Made by a program: the position numbers and the translations under genes
Origin: Coriaria nepalensis
Taxonomy: Eukaryota > Streptophyta > Magnoliopsida > Cucurbitales > Coriariaceae
Reading direction: 5' to 3'
Assembly: GCA_027186245.1 (NCBI GenBank)
Contig: CP114498.1
Location: 4,161,501-4,225,500, forward strand
DNA: 64,000 bases
Notes under the pieces: model-generated
What the model saw: the letters and a program-made list of their open reading frames with translations, nothing else
What the model was told of the DNA's origin: nothing
Databases searched by the model: none
Shown here: positions 13,223 to 25,379 of the stretch, piece after piece
Layout of the letters: each line of letters starts with the position of its first letter
Position numbering within the stretch: the stretch's first letter is position 1

Positions 13223-13819
13223 TTATTCAATTTCTATTTTCTCTCCCTATCCAATTTCGTAGACATCTCACTCACTCTTCCAATTGCCATCCTTTATTTA
13301 CAATGCGGCAATACGGTACCTACCACTTTTTTCTACTCATCTCTCTTTTTATCTCTCCTCAAACAGAGAAACATGATTCTTGTCTCAAAACCCTTAAAAA
13401 AAATATTTCTTGTCATTTCTATAAGATTTGAAAAAATACGGTTTGCAAATTGCAATGCATGTAGTGATGCAGACCTATAATGGTGAAGGAAAGTGGGCTT
13501 TTACCTTCAGTCTTCATAGTTCAGGTTGGGCGATGGCAGTCCAGTGGGCGACAGAGAAAGGCACAGTCATGGGCTTCTCTCTTCTCTCTTGGAATTGGGA
13601 GTTTTTGGTGGTGGAGATTTGGAGACCGTAGATGATTATAAGGTTTTGATGGATCTCTTTGACTCTTTCTTCGATTATACACATAAAATATACTTTGTAA
13701 TTTACAAATTTGGGGGTGGAAAAAATTTGAATTTGAGAAATCTAGAGGCGTAAGCTTAAATTTAAGAAAATTGGGGGTGGGCGTGCCCTAGCCTACCCTT
13801 CATCCCACAATAGTTGAAG
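13223..13819. other. Spacer, no gene seen
   Basis: Short open frames occur near 13,428-13,750 but without a recognisable family, start context or splice pattern. This may be the degraded 5' part of the DUF1985-bearing element that follows. Confidence 0.5.
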
Positions 13820-14370
13820 ATGTTTAGGTTTACTTGGTTGGGGCACTTCCTTGATGTGAATGTTCCTTTCAACAATTTTGGCTATGTTATGAGCTATTTC
13901 ATTGTTTGAAGAGACGAGTGCAAGAAGAAGAATGAGTCATGGTTTATTTTCCGAGGGGAGCTATGCAGTTAAGTTTGAGGGAGTGGGCTTTGGTGACTGA
14001 GTCGAAGTGTCACAATTATCATTCTAACCAAATTACTGCTCAGATAGCAAAAGACAACTGCATGTTTAAGAAGTATCTTGGTGAGAAATCCATCTGAGCT
14101 TCAGAGCTAGCAAAGAGGTTCAGAAGTGATGAATGGAGTAAAAAGGTGATGATATTATCAAGATGGCTTTGGTATATTTCATTGAGGCAGTCCTCTATGC
14201 TCAAGAGATGAAGATTTTGATCTGGCTCTTAGGATAGAGTTTCTTTTGAGCAAATGATTAAATCATTGGAAAGAGATATTGTGATAAAGGCACGTACCAA
14301 TCGAGCGTGAAAGATTGAGCAAGAAGAAACATACTCATTAGTAAGGTTTCCGCTTGGTTTACAGGTTAGA
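13820..14370 (+). pseudogene. DUF1985 (Ulp1-type Mutator element) coding remnant
   Basis: Conceptual translation, jumping frames, shows an opening resembling FTWLGHFLDV, then ESWFIFRGEL, KMALVYFIEAVLYAQEMKIL and a tail like KKKHTH. This order resembles the plant DUF1985 domain found upstream of Ulp1 cysteine protease domains in Mutator-derived (Kaonashi-type) transposons. Many stops and frameshifts are present. No Ulp1 protease domain is visible downstream; the sequence passes straight into the 83-bp tandem array. Family assignment is from remembered motif order. Confidence 0.6.
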
Positions 14371-14497
14371 ATTTCTATTTAACTTATATTTCTTATTGAT
14401 TTCAAAGTTATTGTTAAATGCTTCTGGAGTAGAAATGACATTTCTACTCCAATCACTAATATTAAGCCACATAGTCATTTTTAAGCATTATACCTTT

Positions 14498-15690
14498 ATG
14501 GTTATAAGCGTAGTGTTTAGACATAATATGAACATATAAAGGTCAAACATTTTGGTCAATTATTAAAATATTAAACTTTTATGGTTTTAAGTGTCATGTT
14601 TAGACATAATATGAACATATAAATGTTAAAACGTTTGGTCAACTATTGAAATATTATACTTTTATGGTTCTGAATGTAGTGTTTAGATATAATATGAACA
14701 TATAAAAGTCAAAACTTTTGGTCAACTATTGAAATGTTACACTTTTATGGTTCTAAGTGTAGTGTTTAGACATAATATGAAAATATAAATGTTAAATCTT
14801 TTGGTTAACTATTGAAAAATATCACTTTTATGGTTTTAGTATAGTGTTTAGACATAATATGAATATATAAAGGTAAACCTTTTGGTCAACTATTGAAAGA
14901 TACCACATTTATGGTTCTAAGTATAGTATTTAGACATAATATAAATATATAAAGGTCAAACTTTTCAGTCAACTATTGAAATGTATCACATTTATGGTTC
15001 TAAGTATAGTATTTAGATATAATGTGAATATATAAATGTCAAACTTTTTGGTCAACTATTGAAAAGTATCACCTTTATGGTTATAAATATAGTGTTTAGA
15101 TATAATATGAACATATAAAAGTCAAATCATTTGATCAACTATTGAAAAGTTATGTCTTTATGATTCTAAGTGTAGTATTTGGACATAATATGAACATATA
15201 AAGGTCAAATATTTTGTTCAACTATTAAAATATATCATCTTTACTATTTTAAGTATAGTGTTTAAACATAATATTAATATATAAAAGTCAAGCATTTTAG
15301 TCAACTATTGAAAGACTTTTATGTTTCTAAGTGTAGTATTTAGACATAATATTAATATATAAGGTCAAACGTTTTGGTCAACTATTGAAAAATATCACTT
15401 TTATAGTTTTAAGTATAGTATTTAGGCATAATATAACATAAATGTCAAATCACTTAGTCAACTATTGAAATATTATACCTTTATGATTCTAAGTGTAGTA
15501 TTTAAACATAATATGAACATATAAATATCAAAACTTTTGGTCAACTATTGAAATGTATCATCTCTATAGTTCTAAGTGTAGTGTTTAGATATAATATGAG
15601 CATATAGTGGTTAAGCATTTGGTCAACTATTGGATGATATCACATTTATGATTCTAAATGTAGTGTTTATGTATAATATGAATATATTTA
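14498..15690. repeat. Tandem array of an about 83-bp unit, about 14 copies
   Basis: The anchor ATGGTT recurs at 14498, 14581, 14664, 14747, 14830, 14911 and 14994, and its variants recur onward, spacing 83 (once 81) bases. Each unit holds GTGTAGTGTTTAGACATAAT, then GAACATATAAAGGTCAAA and TTGGTCAACTATTGAAA. Copies have diverged by scattered substitutions, and the last near 15,650 are most degenerate. No coding capacity is seen. Confidence 0.93.
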
Positions 15691-16240
15691 AAAATAAGAT
15701 TAGATCTTTGATATTATCATTAGTATTTCTTTCATTATATCTTCAAAATATTGTATTAGAAACAAAAAAAAAAAATTATTTCACACAAAAAAATTACAGA
15801 AACTTTCAAACTTCTACAAAACTATAATTCCTCAAAATGTGATGAAATTATATTACATATCTTCAAAATGTGATGAAATTGATAAAAATCATCATAATTG
15901 TCATCAAAATTATCGTTAATATCCATACTACCGACGACTTTGTGCCCACTTAATCATGAACAATAGAAAGTGCAGGTATTTCACGGTCACCACATGAACT
16001 ATTATTTGTCTTCAGTACGAACTTCACATACAAGGTAAAATTTTCATCTTTGATTGCAAGTGATGCACAAATCCCTTTACATTCTCATTATTTCTTATAA
16101 ATAGTGGGAAACATACCGTTTTATCTAATAAATTATACAATAGTTACAAATTGCATTCATTTCGATCTACTCTCATACATTGAGTCATTAAAAAATTGAG
16201 AAATATTTTGTATTTGTTCTATTCTATTTCTCAATTTCTT
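15691..16240. other. Spacer, no gene seen
   Basis: AT-rich stretch between the 83-bp array and the first copy of the direct repeat. It contains a short duplicated phrase (ATCTTCAAAATGTGATGAAAT near 15,830 and 15,860) but no gene. Confidence 0.5.
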
Positions 16241-16610
16241 AATGTACTATGACTACTTAATACATTAGGAAATTGGGAAAATTTTGAATTATGTTCTCTT
16301 TTCCAATTTCCCAATGTTCTATCAATAAGTTGGGAGCAAATACATTGGGAAATTAAGAAATACGAGCTCCACTTTTTTCCCTTCAGATTTCCAGATTTTG
16401 TATTTTATCACCTTTCCATATTCTTTCACTTGTAGAACAATTTGAAATGTCTATTATAATCACTACTTAAACGTAATGACCCATAAATAGAAGATTACCC
16501 ATCACATTTCATAAAAAAGTGAAAAATGTGGGAAAAATGTGGGAATAGACCTTACCTTAAACCCAAAGCTTTTTCTATTTTGAAGCTCTCCACCTTCGAT
16601 TATGAACCTC
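16241..16610. repeat. Dispersed direct repeat, copy 1
   Basis: About 370 bases, from AATGTACTATGACTAC to CTTCGATTATGAAC. It matches 18023-18382 along its length: both contain TTTTGAATTATGTTCTCTTTT, AATCACTACTT, and CTAAACCCAAA or its near match, followed by TTGAAGCTCT. Probably part of the same decayed transposon complex. Confidence 0.8.
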
Positions 16611-16984
16611 GGACACAGATCTATTCGAAATTTATGGTTGATATGAACGAGAAATGTTGAGAAAGTGAAGGTAAACCACATCCCATGGAGGAAACACGAT
16701 TTCTAGGGCAAAAACATGTCATAGGTTATTTCTGTAGAGATGAGGATAAACTTATCTTTTCACTCAATATTTAAGTGACATTGAAGCAACCATTCTTATT
16801 AGTTTTATCAAGGTAACTTTGTCCATCCTTATTTATCTTGTTTTTTTTTTTTTTTTTTATATATAATTATATTAGGCTAGTATCACAAAGATAAATAGAA
16901 GTTAGGTTAAATTTACAAATTTTTTTTTATCATTTTAGGTGCTAAAACTAAATGACCTTCATATTTTGTATTTATACTTAAAAA

Positions 16985-17165
16985 TCATAAATGTATAACT
17001 TTTCAACAGTTGTCCAAAAGGTTTGACCTTTATATGTTAATATTATATGTAAATATTATATTTAGAACTAAAAGGTTTAACCTTTTCATGTCCTCACAAT
17101 GTCTGAACATTGCATTTAGAACCATAAATGTGGAATCATTCACTAGTCAACCAAACCATCTAACT
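16985..17165 (-). repeat. Two degenerate inverted copies of the 83-bp unit
   Basis: On the minus strand this stretch reads as the 83-bp repeat: TTTCAACAGTTGTCCAAAAG, GTTTGACCTTTATATGTTA and TTTAGAACCATAAATGTGG are complements of the array phrases. The copies face the array across about 1.3 kb. Confidence 0.78.
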
Positions 17166-17170
17166 TTCCT

Positions 17171-17285
17171 AATTTCCCAATGTCTATCACGTTATTAAGA
17201 CATTGGGAAATTGAGAATCAAAACAGAACCGGCTAACTTTCCCAATTTCCTAATGTCTATCACATTATTAAGACATTGGGAAATT
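17171..17285. repeat. Two tandem hairpin units (period 73)
   Basis: AATTTCCCAATGTCT (17171-17185) pairs perfectly with AGACATTGGGAAATT (17198-17212) over a 12-base loop. The unit repeats at 17244-17258 and 17271-17285 with one mismatch. The same ACATTGGGAAATT-type motif also occurs in both orientations near 16,266, 16,305, 16,342, 18,045 and 18,085. Confidence 0.85.
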
Positions 17286-17752
17286 AGAAAAGAAAACAGA
17301 GGGTTCTATTTTGTGCACACTGGAAAAGAAAATAGATGGTTCTGAGTTGTATACATATATACAACTTGACCTTAATGAAATGGAAGCAATTTCATGCCCA
17401 AGAACACCAATCATTCCAGATTAGGTTAATGAAATTGAACAAAAATTAAAAAAAAAATACAATAATTGACCTACATACATAACAAACCAATTCATGCCAA
17501 ATACAATATCTATAAACATAATAATTTAAACAAACTAATTCAGACATCACAATCCAGAGTTAACAAACTAATCGAGCTTTCATAAAGATAAACTAACCTA
17601 AACATTGTAACAAACATCATATCCAATTATAATAGTATTGAACAAAATAAAACATAAGTACTATAAAAACATAATTAATGTGGCATAATTACCCAATTGT
17701 AACAATCTTTTTTCCCTTCCTGTGTCTCGCATAAAGGATTTCACATCATTTC

Positions 17753-18663
17753 TTACATTTTATGAAACTTTGTCCTCCTCTTCTTCTGATTTTTTTTTTC
17801 TTTTTCATTCGCCACCGTTGGTTCAACATATGGCTCATGAACTTCATCCTCCAGTTCCTCTTCTAAAGCATCAACTACATCATCTGCATAATCCTGAAGG
17901 CTAGCCAACTTTCTCAAATAAGGATAACTTTCTTCCTCCAATGTAGTCTTTAATATACCACAGATAACGAACTGAAATAAAATAAAGTCAATGTCAAATA
18001 AATATTATTAAATATCATATCCAATGTACTTTGACTACTTAAGACATTGAGATATGAGAAAATTTTGAATTATGTTCTCTTTTCCAATTTCTCAATGTTC
18101 AGAGATAAGGATATATTAAAAAATTGGAAAACACGAACTCTACTTCCTCTATTATTTCAAATTTTCTAATTTTTGCATTTTTGCATTTTTCATCTTTCAA
18201 TTTTCTTTCATTTGCAAAACAACTTGAAATATATATTACAATCACTACTTGAACGGAACGACCCCAAAAACAGAGAATTACCTATCACATTTTCATACAA
18301 AAGTGAAAAAAATATGAGTGTGAACCACCCTAAACCCAAAAAGTTTTATATCTTGAAGCTCTTCACTTTCGATTAATAACTCAAAATTAAACTGCTTTTA
18401 ATAACATTACCATATTCTAGTGAGAAATTGGATATATTTACAAAAATCAAAATCAGTCATATTTCCAATCTAATAGACTCATAATTTAAGTATATAACAA
18501 TCATACAAATATTATAAAATGCTTAATCAACACTATAGATTCTACATACATATTCCAACGAAGTGAATAAACCTTTGCTCATTACTTCAGGTTCGCTTTG
18601 GGTCATTTTTGGATTGTCCTCCACATTCTTCGGCGGCTCCTCTGACCTCGGGTTCTTCTCCAT
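17753..18663 (-). CDS. Possible two-exon small gene, unknown function
   Basis: The minus strand has an ATG at 18663 followed by an open exon to 18550 (start MEKNPRSEEPPKN), a donor reading GTATGT, an intron with a pyrimidine-rich acceptor ending CAG, and a second exon 17971-17753 in matching phase (FVICGILKTTLEEESYPYLR, then an acidic run LEEELEDEV) ending in a stop. It would encode about 110 residues, acidic and lysine-rich at the end. I do not recognise the family. The intron contains copy 2 of the 360-bp direct repeat, and the whole locus lies in transposon debris, so it may be a captured gene fragment rather than a working gene. Confidence 0.3.
18023..18382. repeat. Dispersed direct repeat, copy 2
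   Basis: Same orientation as 16241-16610, about 1.78 kb away, starting AATGTACTTTGACTAC and ending near TTTCGATTAATAAC. More diverged and slightly shorter. Confidence 0.8.
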
Positions 18664-20292
18664 TCTCTTCGTGTTAGAAGCTCTTTTAACCCTGTTTTAG
18701 CTCTCTAATTTCGACCTTCAAGCTTAAAAACCTTTTTCAAGCAGTAACGATGAAAAATTAAAAAGAAAAAGAGCTCAAGATTGAAGAATACAGTGAAACA
18801 GATTTGTGCATATCATGGGTCTGTGAAGAAAAAAAGGTTGAAGAAGAAGATGGAAATTTACAATAGTTATGTTTTAATTTTTTATTCAAAATTTAAAAGG
18901 GGCAAAAAAATAATTCATTCTTTTTTATTTATTTTTTAAATACTGAAATGCTAAAAAGCCTAGTTTGACCAAGAATTTTTTTTTTGTATGCTAAAACTCT
19001 TAAAAAAAAAAAAATCCAAAATTAGGTTATTGGCACAAATGTCTCTTTAATTAATTTGTTTTTTTGTCAATTAAAAAAAGAGGTAGAAGATTGAGCTAGC
19101 CCACCATAAACTAGTCACATCTGACAGATCAACGAGTCTGTTCACATGTATAAATTTTATATATAAGTTGTTGTAATATTATTTACTGATATATAGTTTT
19201 AGACACATAATTTTATTTTTAATATAATACATTAGAACTATCATGTTAGCACATGCATATAATGATAGAGATTTGATGTTTAATTCATTGTTTTGCAGAA
19301 TTCACAAACTGAAAATGCATTTATGGCCTGTTTGTTTTCCAAGAAAAATCCAAAGAGAGAGTAGATTCCGTAACCTCTTACTTATAATTTAATGAAGATC
19401 TTAAGTGGCCTAGATGATCAGTACTGACGATGATTCATGCATCTTTGTCTCTGAACTTCTAAGTTAATGCATCTTTGATCTTCATTAAAAATCCATTTAA
19501 TGCATCTTTGACGATGGCCTAGTCTAACTTCTAAGTTAATGATCAGCCGTACAACCCACAAAACATGCATGTTAGAACATGATCTTTTTTCCCCCCCCTG
19601 GAAAATTAGGGTTCATGAATGTCAGAGGAAAATCTACTCTTATCCGAACATTATGATCCAGATTGTCCAACGTTTGTCATCACCAAAACTTTATATTTTT
19701 ATTAATTGGTTCCCTGTTTGGAAACATGGGCTAGCTAGCTAAGATACAAGCTCTATATATCTATCCATGAATTAATCTCGATCAAATGCATATGAACGTG
19801 GAAGGTGATCCCATGTTTGGTGAGCTGGAAAATAGAAAAGAAAATCCTTATCATATCTACCCATGCATTGAATATAGAAAACAAAAAAGAAAAGGAAAAT
19901 AATAATCAGGGATCCTATAGATAGGAGGAATAATCCAGAGTGTTTATACAAGATGATTGTCATAACAGATGCTCTGGTGGTTGTTGTTGTTGTTGTTTTT
20001 TTTTCTGGAAGAAAAAAAGAAGAAAGAAGATGAAGATGAAGATGAAGATCAATTAATCATGTAGTGCATGTGCAATGAGTTGGAAAAACATGCATGCTCA
20101 AAGCTCTAACAAAATTCTGCATTAATTAATTATATATCCCATTCTTTTGGAAACCTTCTACGAAACTGTCTTAACTTAAGTGGTCTTAAGTGGTCCATAT
20201 CACAATGTAATAAAGATTAAACTAATCAATTAGTCTTTTTTTGTAACAATATTTAATGCGGGATATGCCAACCCAGTTCCCAAACAAAACCA
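18664..20292. other. Spacer and probable upstream region of the bHLH gene
   Basis: AT-rich. It holds short repeats of the phrase AATGCATCTTTG (19,437-19,510), a GAAGAT triplet run near 20,027-20,050 and several TGCATG motifs, but no gene. Confidence 0.5.
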
Positions 20293-20300
20293 TATATAAA
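20293..20300 (+). promoter_or_regulatory. TATA box of the bHLH gene
   Basis: TATATAAA about 130 bases before the ATG at 20432, in a good position for a TSS near 20,325 and a leader of about 100 bases. Confidence 0.6.
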
Positions 20301-20431
20301 ACCCCTCATTCTTATCCTTTATCTTCAGAAACTCATTCTTACTCATTGCTAGCTCATCATCATCAAGGTGTAATCGATTTGAGTCATAATATATTTTCTG
20401 ATTGAAATTTTGAAGAAAAAAAAAATTCAAC

Positions 20432-20725
20432 ATGAAAGTTGATGAAGAGATCGTGAAGAAGTGCAGTTCAAATGGGTTAAGTACTCGTTTGTGGAAGAAA
20501 GTGAGAAAAGGTGGAAGAGTTTCATGCAAACCATCAAAGGCAGTAAAAAATAATGGGGTCAAGAGGAGGGTGAAAACCCTAAAGAGGTTGATTCCGAACA
20601 GTGAAAAGTCAATTGGATTGGATGGGCTTTTTGAAGACACAGCTGACTACATTTTGTGTTTGCAAATCAAAGTCAGACTCATGCAAACTATGGTTGATTT
20701 ACTTTCTGCAGGTTCTGATGAATGA
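20432..20725 (+). CDS. Short atypical bHLH protein (UPBEAT1/PAR1/IBH1-like)
   Basis: Single-exon gene for 97 residues. Residues about 44-92 form an HLH: VKRRVKTLKRLIP (basic end and helix 1), a loop containing NSEKSIGLDG, and helix 2 LFEDTADYILCLQIKVRLMQ. The basic part lacks the His-Glu-Arg DNA contacts of E-box-binding bHLHs. Family knowledge: such short proteins (PAR1, IBH1, UPB1 groups) mostly act by pairing with other factors in the nucleus to curb cell elongation, light or hormone responses, though some have been reported to bind promoters. The lysine- and arginine-rich N-terminal half (RLWKKVRKGGR) could serve nuclear import. The start is the first ATG after a clear TATA box. Subgroup is uncertain; UPB1-like seems closest by its helix 2. 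Confidence 0.82.
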   Translation: MKVDEEIVKKCSSNGLSTRLWKKVRKGGRVSCKPSKAVKNNGVKRRVKTLKRLIPNSEKSIGLDGLFEDTADYILCLQIKVRLMQTMVDLLSAGSDE

Positions 20726-22260
20726 GGGGTAAAAAAGAAGAAGATTTACTGACTGGTTTATACAGTATTGATCGATCATATATCATCTCTTAAACTCAAT
20801 ATTTATCTTTTTGAGGATATGGAGTTACCTAGATCTGACCTGATCTTTTGGACTTGATGATGATGATTATTATTATTATTATTTCTTTTCCTACTTCAAT
20901 TCTTTTTAATATAATTTGTTCATGGCGCCAATACATGTATAGTCATGACAGCATTGATATGATTTAGTTTGTTTATGGGAGTTCGAAGAATTAAATTTTG
21001 TGTGTTTAAAAAAATATTGTTTATTTTTGTAATCTATATATACTACATTGTTTAACAATTTGGTCGTTAATTTTATAAATTGTGTGACAAAATTGATGCG
21101 AGTGCATAAATTTGGAGATGGATAAGTCGGTTATTAAAAATTGGTTAAATTAATATTTTTGCCTCTTAATTTATTTATGCACTTTTCCCTATTTTTACCC
21201 TTTTATTTTATTTTGATTTAATTAATTTTTTAATTTTAATTTTTATTATATTTAAGTCTTTTTGGTAGAAAAAATTAAATAATAATAATAATATTTTTTT
21301 ACTTAATTTTTATTAAATAAAATTATATTCCTTATTTTTTGATTAATTTTCATATTCGTCCTATCACTGATGTTGTAGCCGTTATTCTATCATCTCAAAT
21401 TATATTCCTTATTTTTTTCGTCAATCCAGTATGGTAATAGTTATCTATAATTCATATTGAGATTCTTCATATTTTTCATTACACAGGTAACTCATATATT
21501 TTGCTAGAGGCTAATGTGTATCAGATAGTTTAAATTAATTAATCATAGAGGATGATCATATTAATTATTTGATTTAAAAGTGTTTCAAGACCAAATGGTC
21601 TATTCAAAAGAATGGATAAAACTTACAAGTTATTGTAACGCCCACCTACTAACATAATGTAGAACATATTCGGTTACACATATAAAGGTTGATTGGATTT
21701 CAGGTGAATTCTAAATTAGAAAAATTCTGACTTATTTATTCTAAACCTGAACACGTTAAAAGTTAACTGGGCCTTTGAGGTCCAAGGGCTTGTTTCTCTT
21801 ATAAAAGGAATACATGTAAATCCTAGGGACTCTGGAGCAACCCCATGCCGCACATAAGGGGAAAAGAGAGAGAGAGGGTGTCTTTTCTCTAAAAATTGAA
21901 AAACTTCATCTTTCTTCTAATAACTTCTTTCTCCAAGTTTAATCTCAAAAGTTGAGATTGAACTTTGAATCTTTTTTAAAGTTGTTGACCCGTGGATATG
22001 GTTAGAAGTCGGGTGACGGCTTGAAACTTTCGGCAAGGTGGCAGTGGCGAAGCTTGGTGGCCGACAACAGTTTTTAGAGATGGGTGAAGAATTGTCCAGT
22101 TATTGGAGGAGTGAGTAGCTATGTATATCACTTCTCTAATCTCCTTTTCATTTATAGATTATTAATTAATATAGAAACTGAAAATGAACTAAGAATCTGA
22201 ATGTGAGAGTGACAATGCATTCAACAACCTTGTACCTTCCTCTCTAGGACCCACTTTTTG
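20726..22260. other. Intergenic, AT-rich, no gene
   Basis: 3' flank of the bHLH gene followed by AT-rich sequence. A short (ATT)n run lies at 20,866-20,884. The stretch 21,640-22,140 is less AT-rich and has a TATA-like CTTATAAAAGG, so it may be old LTR-type sequence, but no partner repeat was found. Confidence 0.5.
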
Positions 22261-22329
22261 ATAGTTCAAATATTCGGGACTCATGTTTTGAAAATACACT
22301 CTCCCTCTGAGTAAGCGAAGAGCCAATGA

Positions 22330-22885
22330 TGTACAAGGCCCAATCCAACTAGGCTAAGGCGAGCTCTCTCTCGGCCCAATTAGATTGGGTCGTGCCGAGC
22401 TACATCTCGGCCCAATCCACTAGGTCGAGCCGAGCCGAGTAAATGATGCCTCGGCCTAACTCGAGCGGGCCAAGCCGAGCGTCATCTCAATCACTTAGCT
22501 GGTCTGAGGTCAACAGCATGGATTTGATTCCTTTAGATGTAGCGGAGGCAATCTAGATCCAACCTGAAGCAATGATCAAGAGACAGCCACTGTCAGTTAC
22601 TTGGGTAGTAAAGAGGTGATAAATGATTAGTCATTAGTTTCCTTACCATTTATTAGCACCTGAGTTAATATATCATAAATAGAAAAATGAAGAGGCTAAA
22701 ATGTAATAATGAGCTAAGTAAATGCCCAGTAAAGTTTAAGGCATTATAAATAGCTAGCTTGAGAGAGTAAAAGGTACACAATATTTTCTTCTAATTTGAA
22801 TTCTCTATAAAAATTCATATACCCTCCCGTTCTAATTTGATAGTGGGAAGGATTTTATCAAACATAATTCCAGCCAATCCTTTTT
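22330..22885 (+). repeat. LTR-like remnant with CTCGGCCCAAT inverted motifs
   Basis: A GC-richer block (22,340-22,490) repeats CTCGGCCCAAT and GCCGAG in both orientations, followed by a promoter-like region (GCATTATAAATAGC near 22,742) and a pyrimidine-rich stretch with GTTCTAATTTGATAGTGGGA. This layout resembles the R-U5 end of Ty3/Gypsy LTRs. No second copy and no adjoining coding sequence was found, so it may be a solo LTR or truncated element. Confidence 0.4.
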
Positions 22886-25342
22886 TCTTGTATGGCATGT
22901 AGAGCCGATTGCGGACATACTGTTTGGACAATTTTTGCTCAAACATTGATCAAAATCTGAAGAAATGATTCAACAGGAGACTGAAAAGATTACTTCTATC
23001 TTAATTACTTCAACAAACTTTCCTCTGATACAATGCCAAATGGCAAACTATTACTCATTGGTTCACGATTGAAGGCTTGAAGCTAATGAGGACACGGAAG
23101 AATTTCTCTTAATCCGGTTAATTTGTGATAAAAATGCAGTATTACACTTTGGGCCTCAGAAGCATCTATTCCCCATTGCAGACCCATAAATTTAGTGGGA
23201 AAATAGCCCACTTGAGTCATGAAATATTATTGTCATGAAATGTTTTTTGGACCACGGTTTTGTTAATATGAATGGAGATGCTCGACTTTGTTATTGATTC
23301 TTTCTCAGTTTACAACTGGTATTCTCTACATTAATACAAGTATAATGAACATTGATCAATGACCACATAATAATATCAATAGCAATGATTATAACAAGCC
23401 TTGCAATAAGGTAATGGGTCTATGACTACAGTAATAATAATAGCAACGGTCATAATAACCGTTGCAAAAAGTTACCTGTTTAACTGTTAGTGGCCATTAA
23501 CATAGTTTCGACTGTCTTTTCTATTCTATTGCCCGCTGTGGATTTAATTCACTTTCTTAAGAGAGAGAGTAGATGATTTGAATTTTGAATATACTAAATT
23601 TCAAAATTGATCATTAACGGTGTAAGTTCACGGCTTTAAGTAATTGGTATTTCTTTAAATAAAGCAACCTGTTAGGTGAGATTGATTTAGTTGATAATTA
23701 ACTAATCAATATTCAATACTGATCATCATATAATGAAAGACCATCATATACTGTACGTAATTGACTCATCTCACTCTTGACCCTCCAATAATTGAGCTCT
23801 ATATATATACTTGCCAAAACAATCTTTTGATCAAATCCATACGTTTATCTTTAAACTGCACTTATAAGTTCGTAATGGTGTTAAACATCCGAGACTGCTG
23901 CTGGTTGTTAATATGTCAAATGAGAAAACGCAACATGAAGACAATGCAACGCTCAATAGTATATGTCTTCAATCAATCGTGTATGTATCAAACAAAATAT
24001 GAAGACAATGACTACCTTTCTCTTAATTATTTGTATCAACGTTAATTATTTTAATTAGACAAGAAATTCACAGTTGACCAAGAATCGAAGATATACATGC
24101 AAAGAGAGTGGCTCGTGAATAGAGCAAAATTATCGGGCTGTTAATGGCAGAAGGTGACATTTTACCATAAAAACAAAACTATCAATTCGTGTATATATAT
24201 ATATATATTTTTCCCTTTTTGTCTCTTTTTAAGCTTCCAAACGTATTCATGAAGTGATACAAGTCAAACAGTCTTAACATATATATAATATAATATCATA
24301 TTATAAAAAAATGTATTATAGTCGGGTAGTGCCATCATCAATATTCGTATCGTTGCGTAACATTAGTATTTTAATGGATCTAATTATTTTAAACAGCATT
24401 CCACTATCACTATACGAATATATTGACGTGTAGTACAAGCAAATCAAAGCTTTTAATATTCTAGAAAAGAAATCATTTGAAAGGCTTGTCTAAGCTGCTT
24501 TATTTATAACAAGGGAATACTGATGTATCGGTTTAAATATTACTCTAGTGTTACTTGTTGCAGTAATTAAAAAGAAAAAGGTAAATATTAAAATTATTGT
24601 CAAAGATCTAGGTATTAAAAAAAAAAAAGGTTTAGGAAGAGGATAGGTCGGGATTAGAGGCTAATCTTATATTTTATGAAATAAATAAATTTATTTTATT
24701 TAAAATTATTAAATTATTAATAAAGAGATTTAAGATTTTTAATTAAAATACGATAAATAAAAAGAAAAAGATAAATTTGATATATTAATATTTAATATAA
24801 TAATTAAAATAAGTATTAATTCGAGTTAATATATTATATATTTTATTTTATTATTTAATTCAAAAAAATAATAAAATAAAAATAAAAAATATTAGTACCA
24901 CTAAAATCAATCTAACCTATCCTCTTTATACGGGATACGACTGTTGAAGGAGCGGAGAAGCGGAACACATGTTGATTCATGATCAACCCACGTGGTCAAA
25001 CAGCTGCACAGATCTGATGGACCTGAGAATCCTGCATCATGTGGTGGCTGTTAATTCTACCTTATTTTGGGTTACGTTAACATACAAATTTTTTAGCCAT
25101 ATATAATTATTAGTTGTTCCCAATTTGACTTTGTATTATAAATTGAGAATTTCTCACTTTAAAATATTTACTTGTGATTAAATTATTTTTCACTTATTTT
25201 TAATTATATATAATATTTTTTAAATAATTTATTCACTAAAATTTAAATTTAAATAATTTATTATTATTATTCTCTTAAATAAGTTTAAAATTTAAGAAAT
25301 ATGATCTTATTTATTTATTTTCACTTTCTTATCCCTTTTTAA

Positions 25343-25379
<37 letters not shown>

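Noticed and set aside
14498..15690. CRISPR array
   Set aside because: Contiguous diverged 83-bp units without spacers, in a plant nuclear genome.
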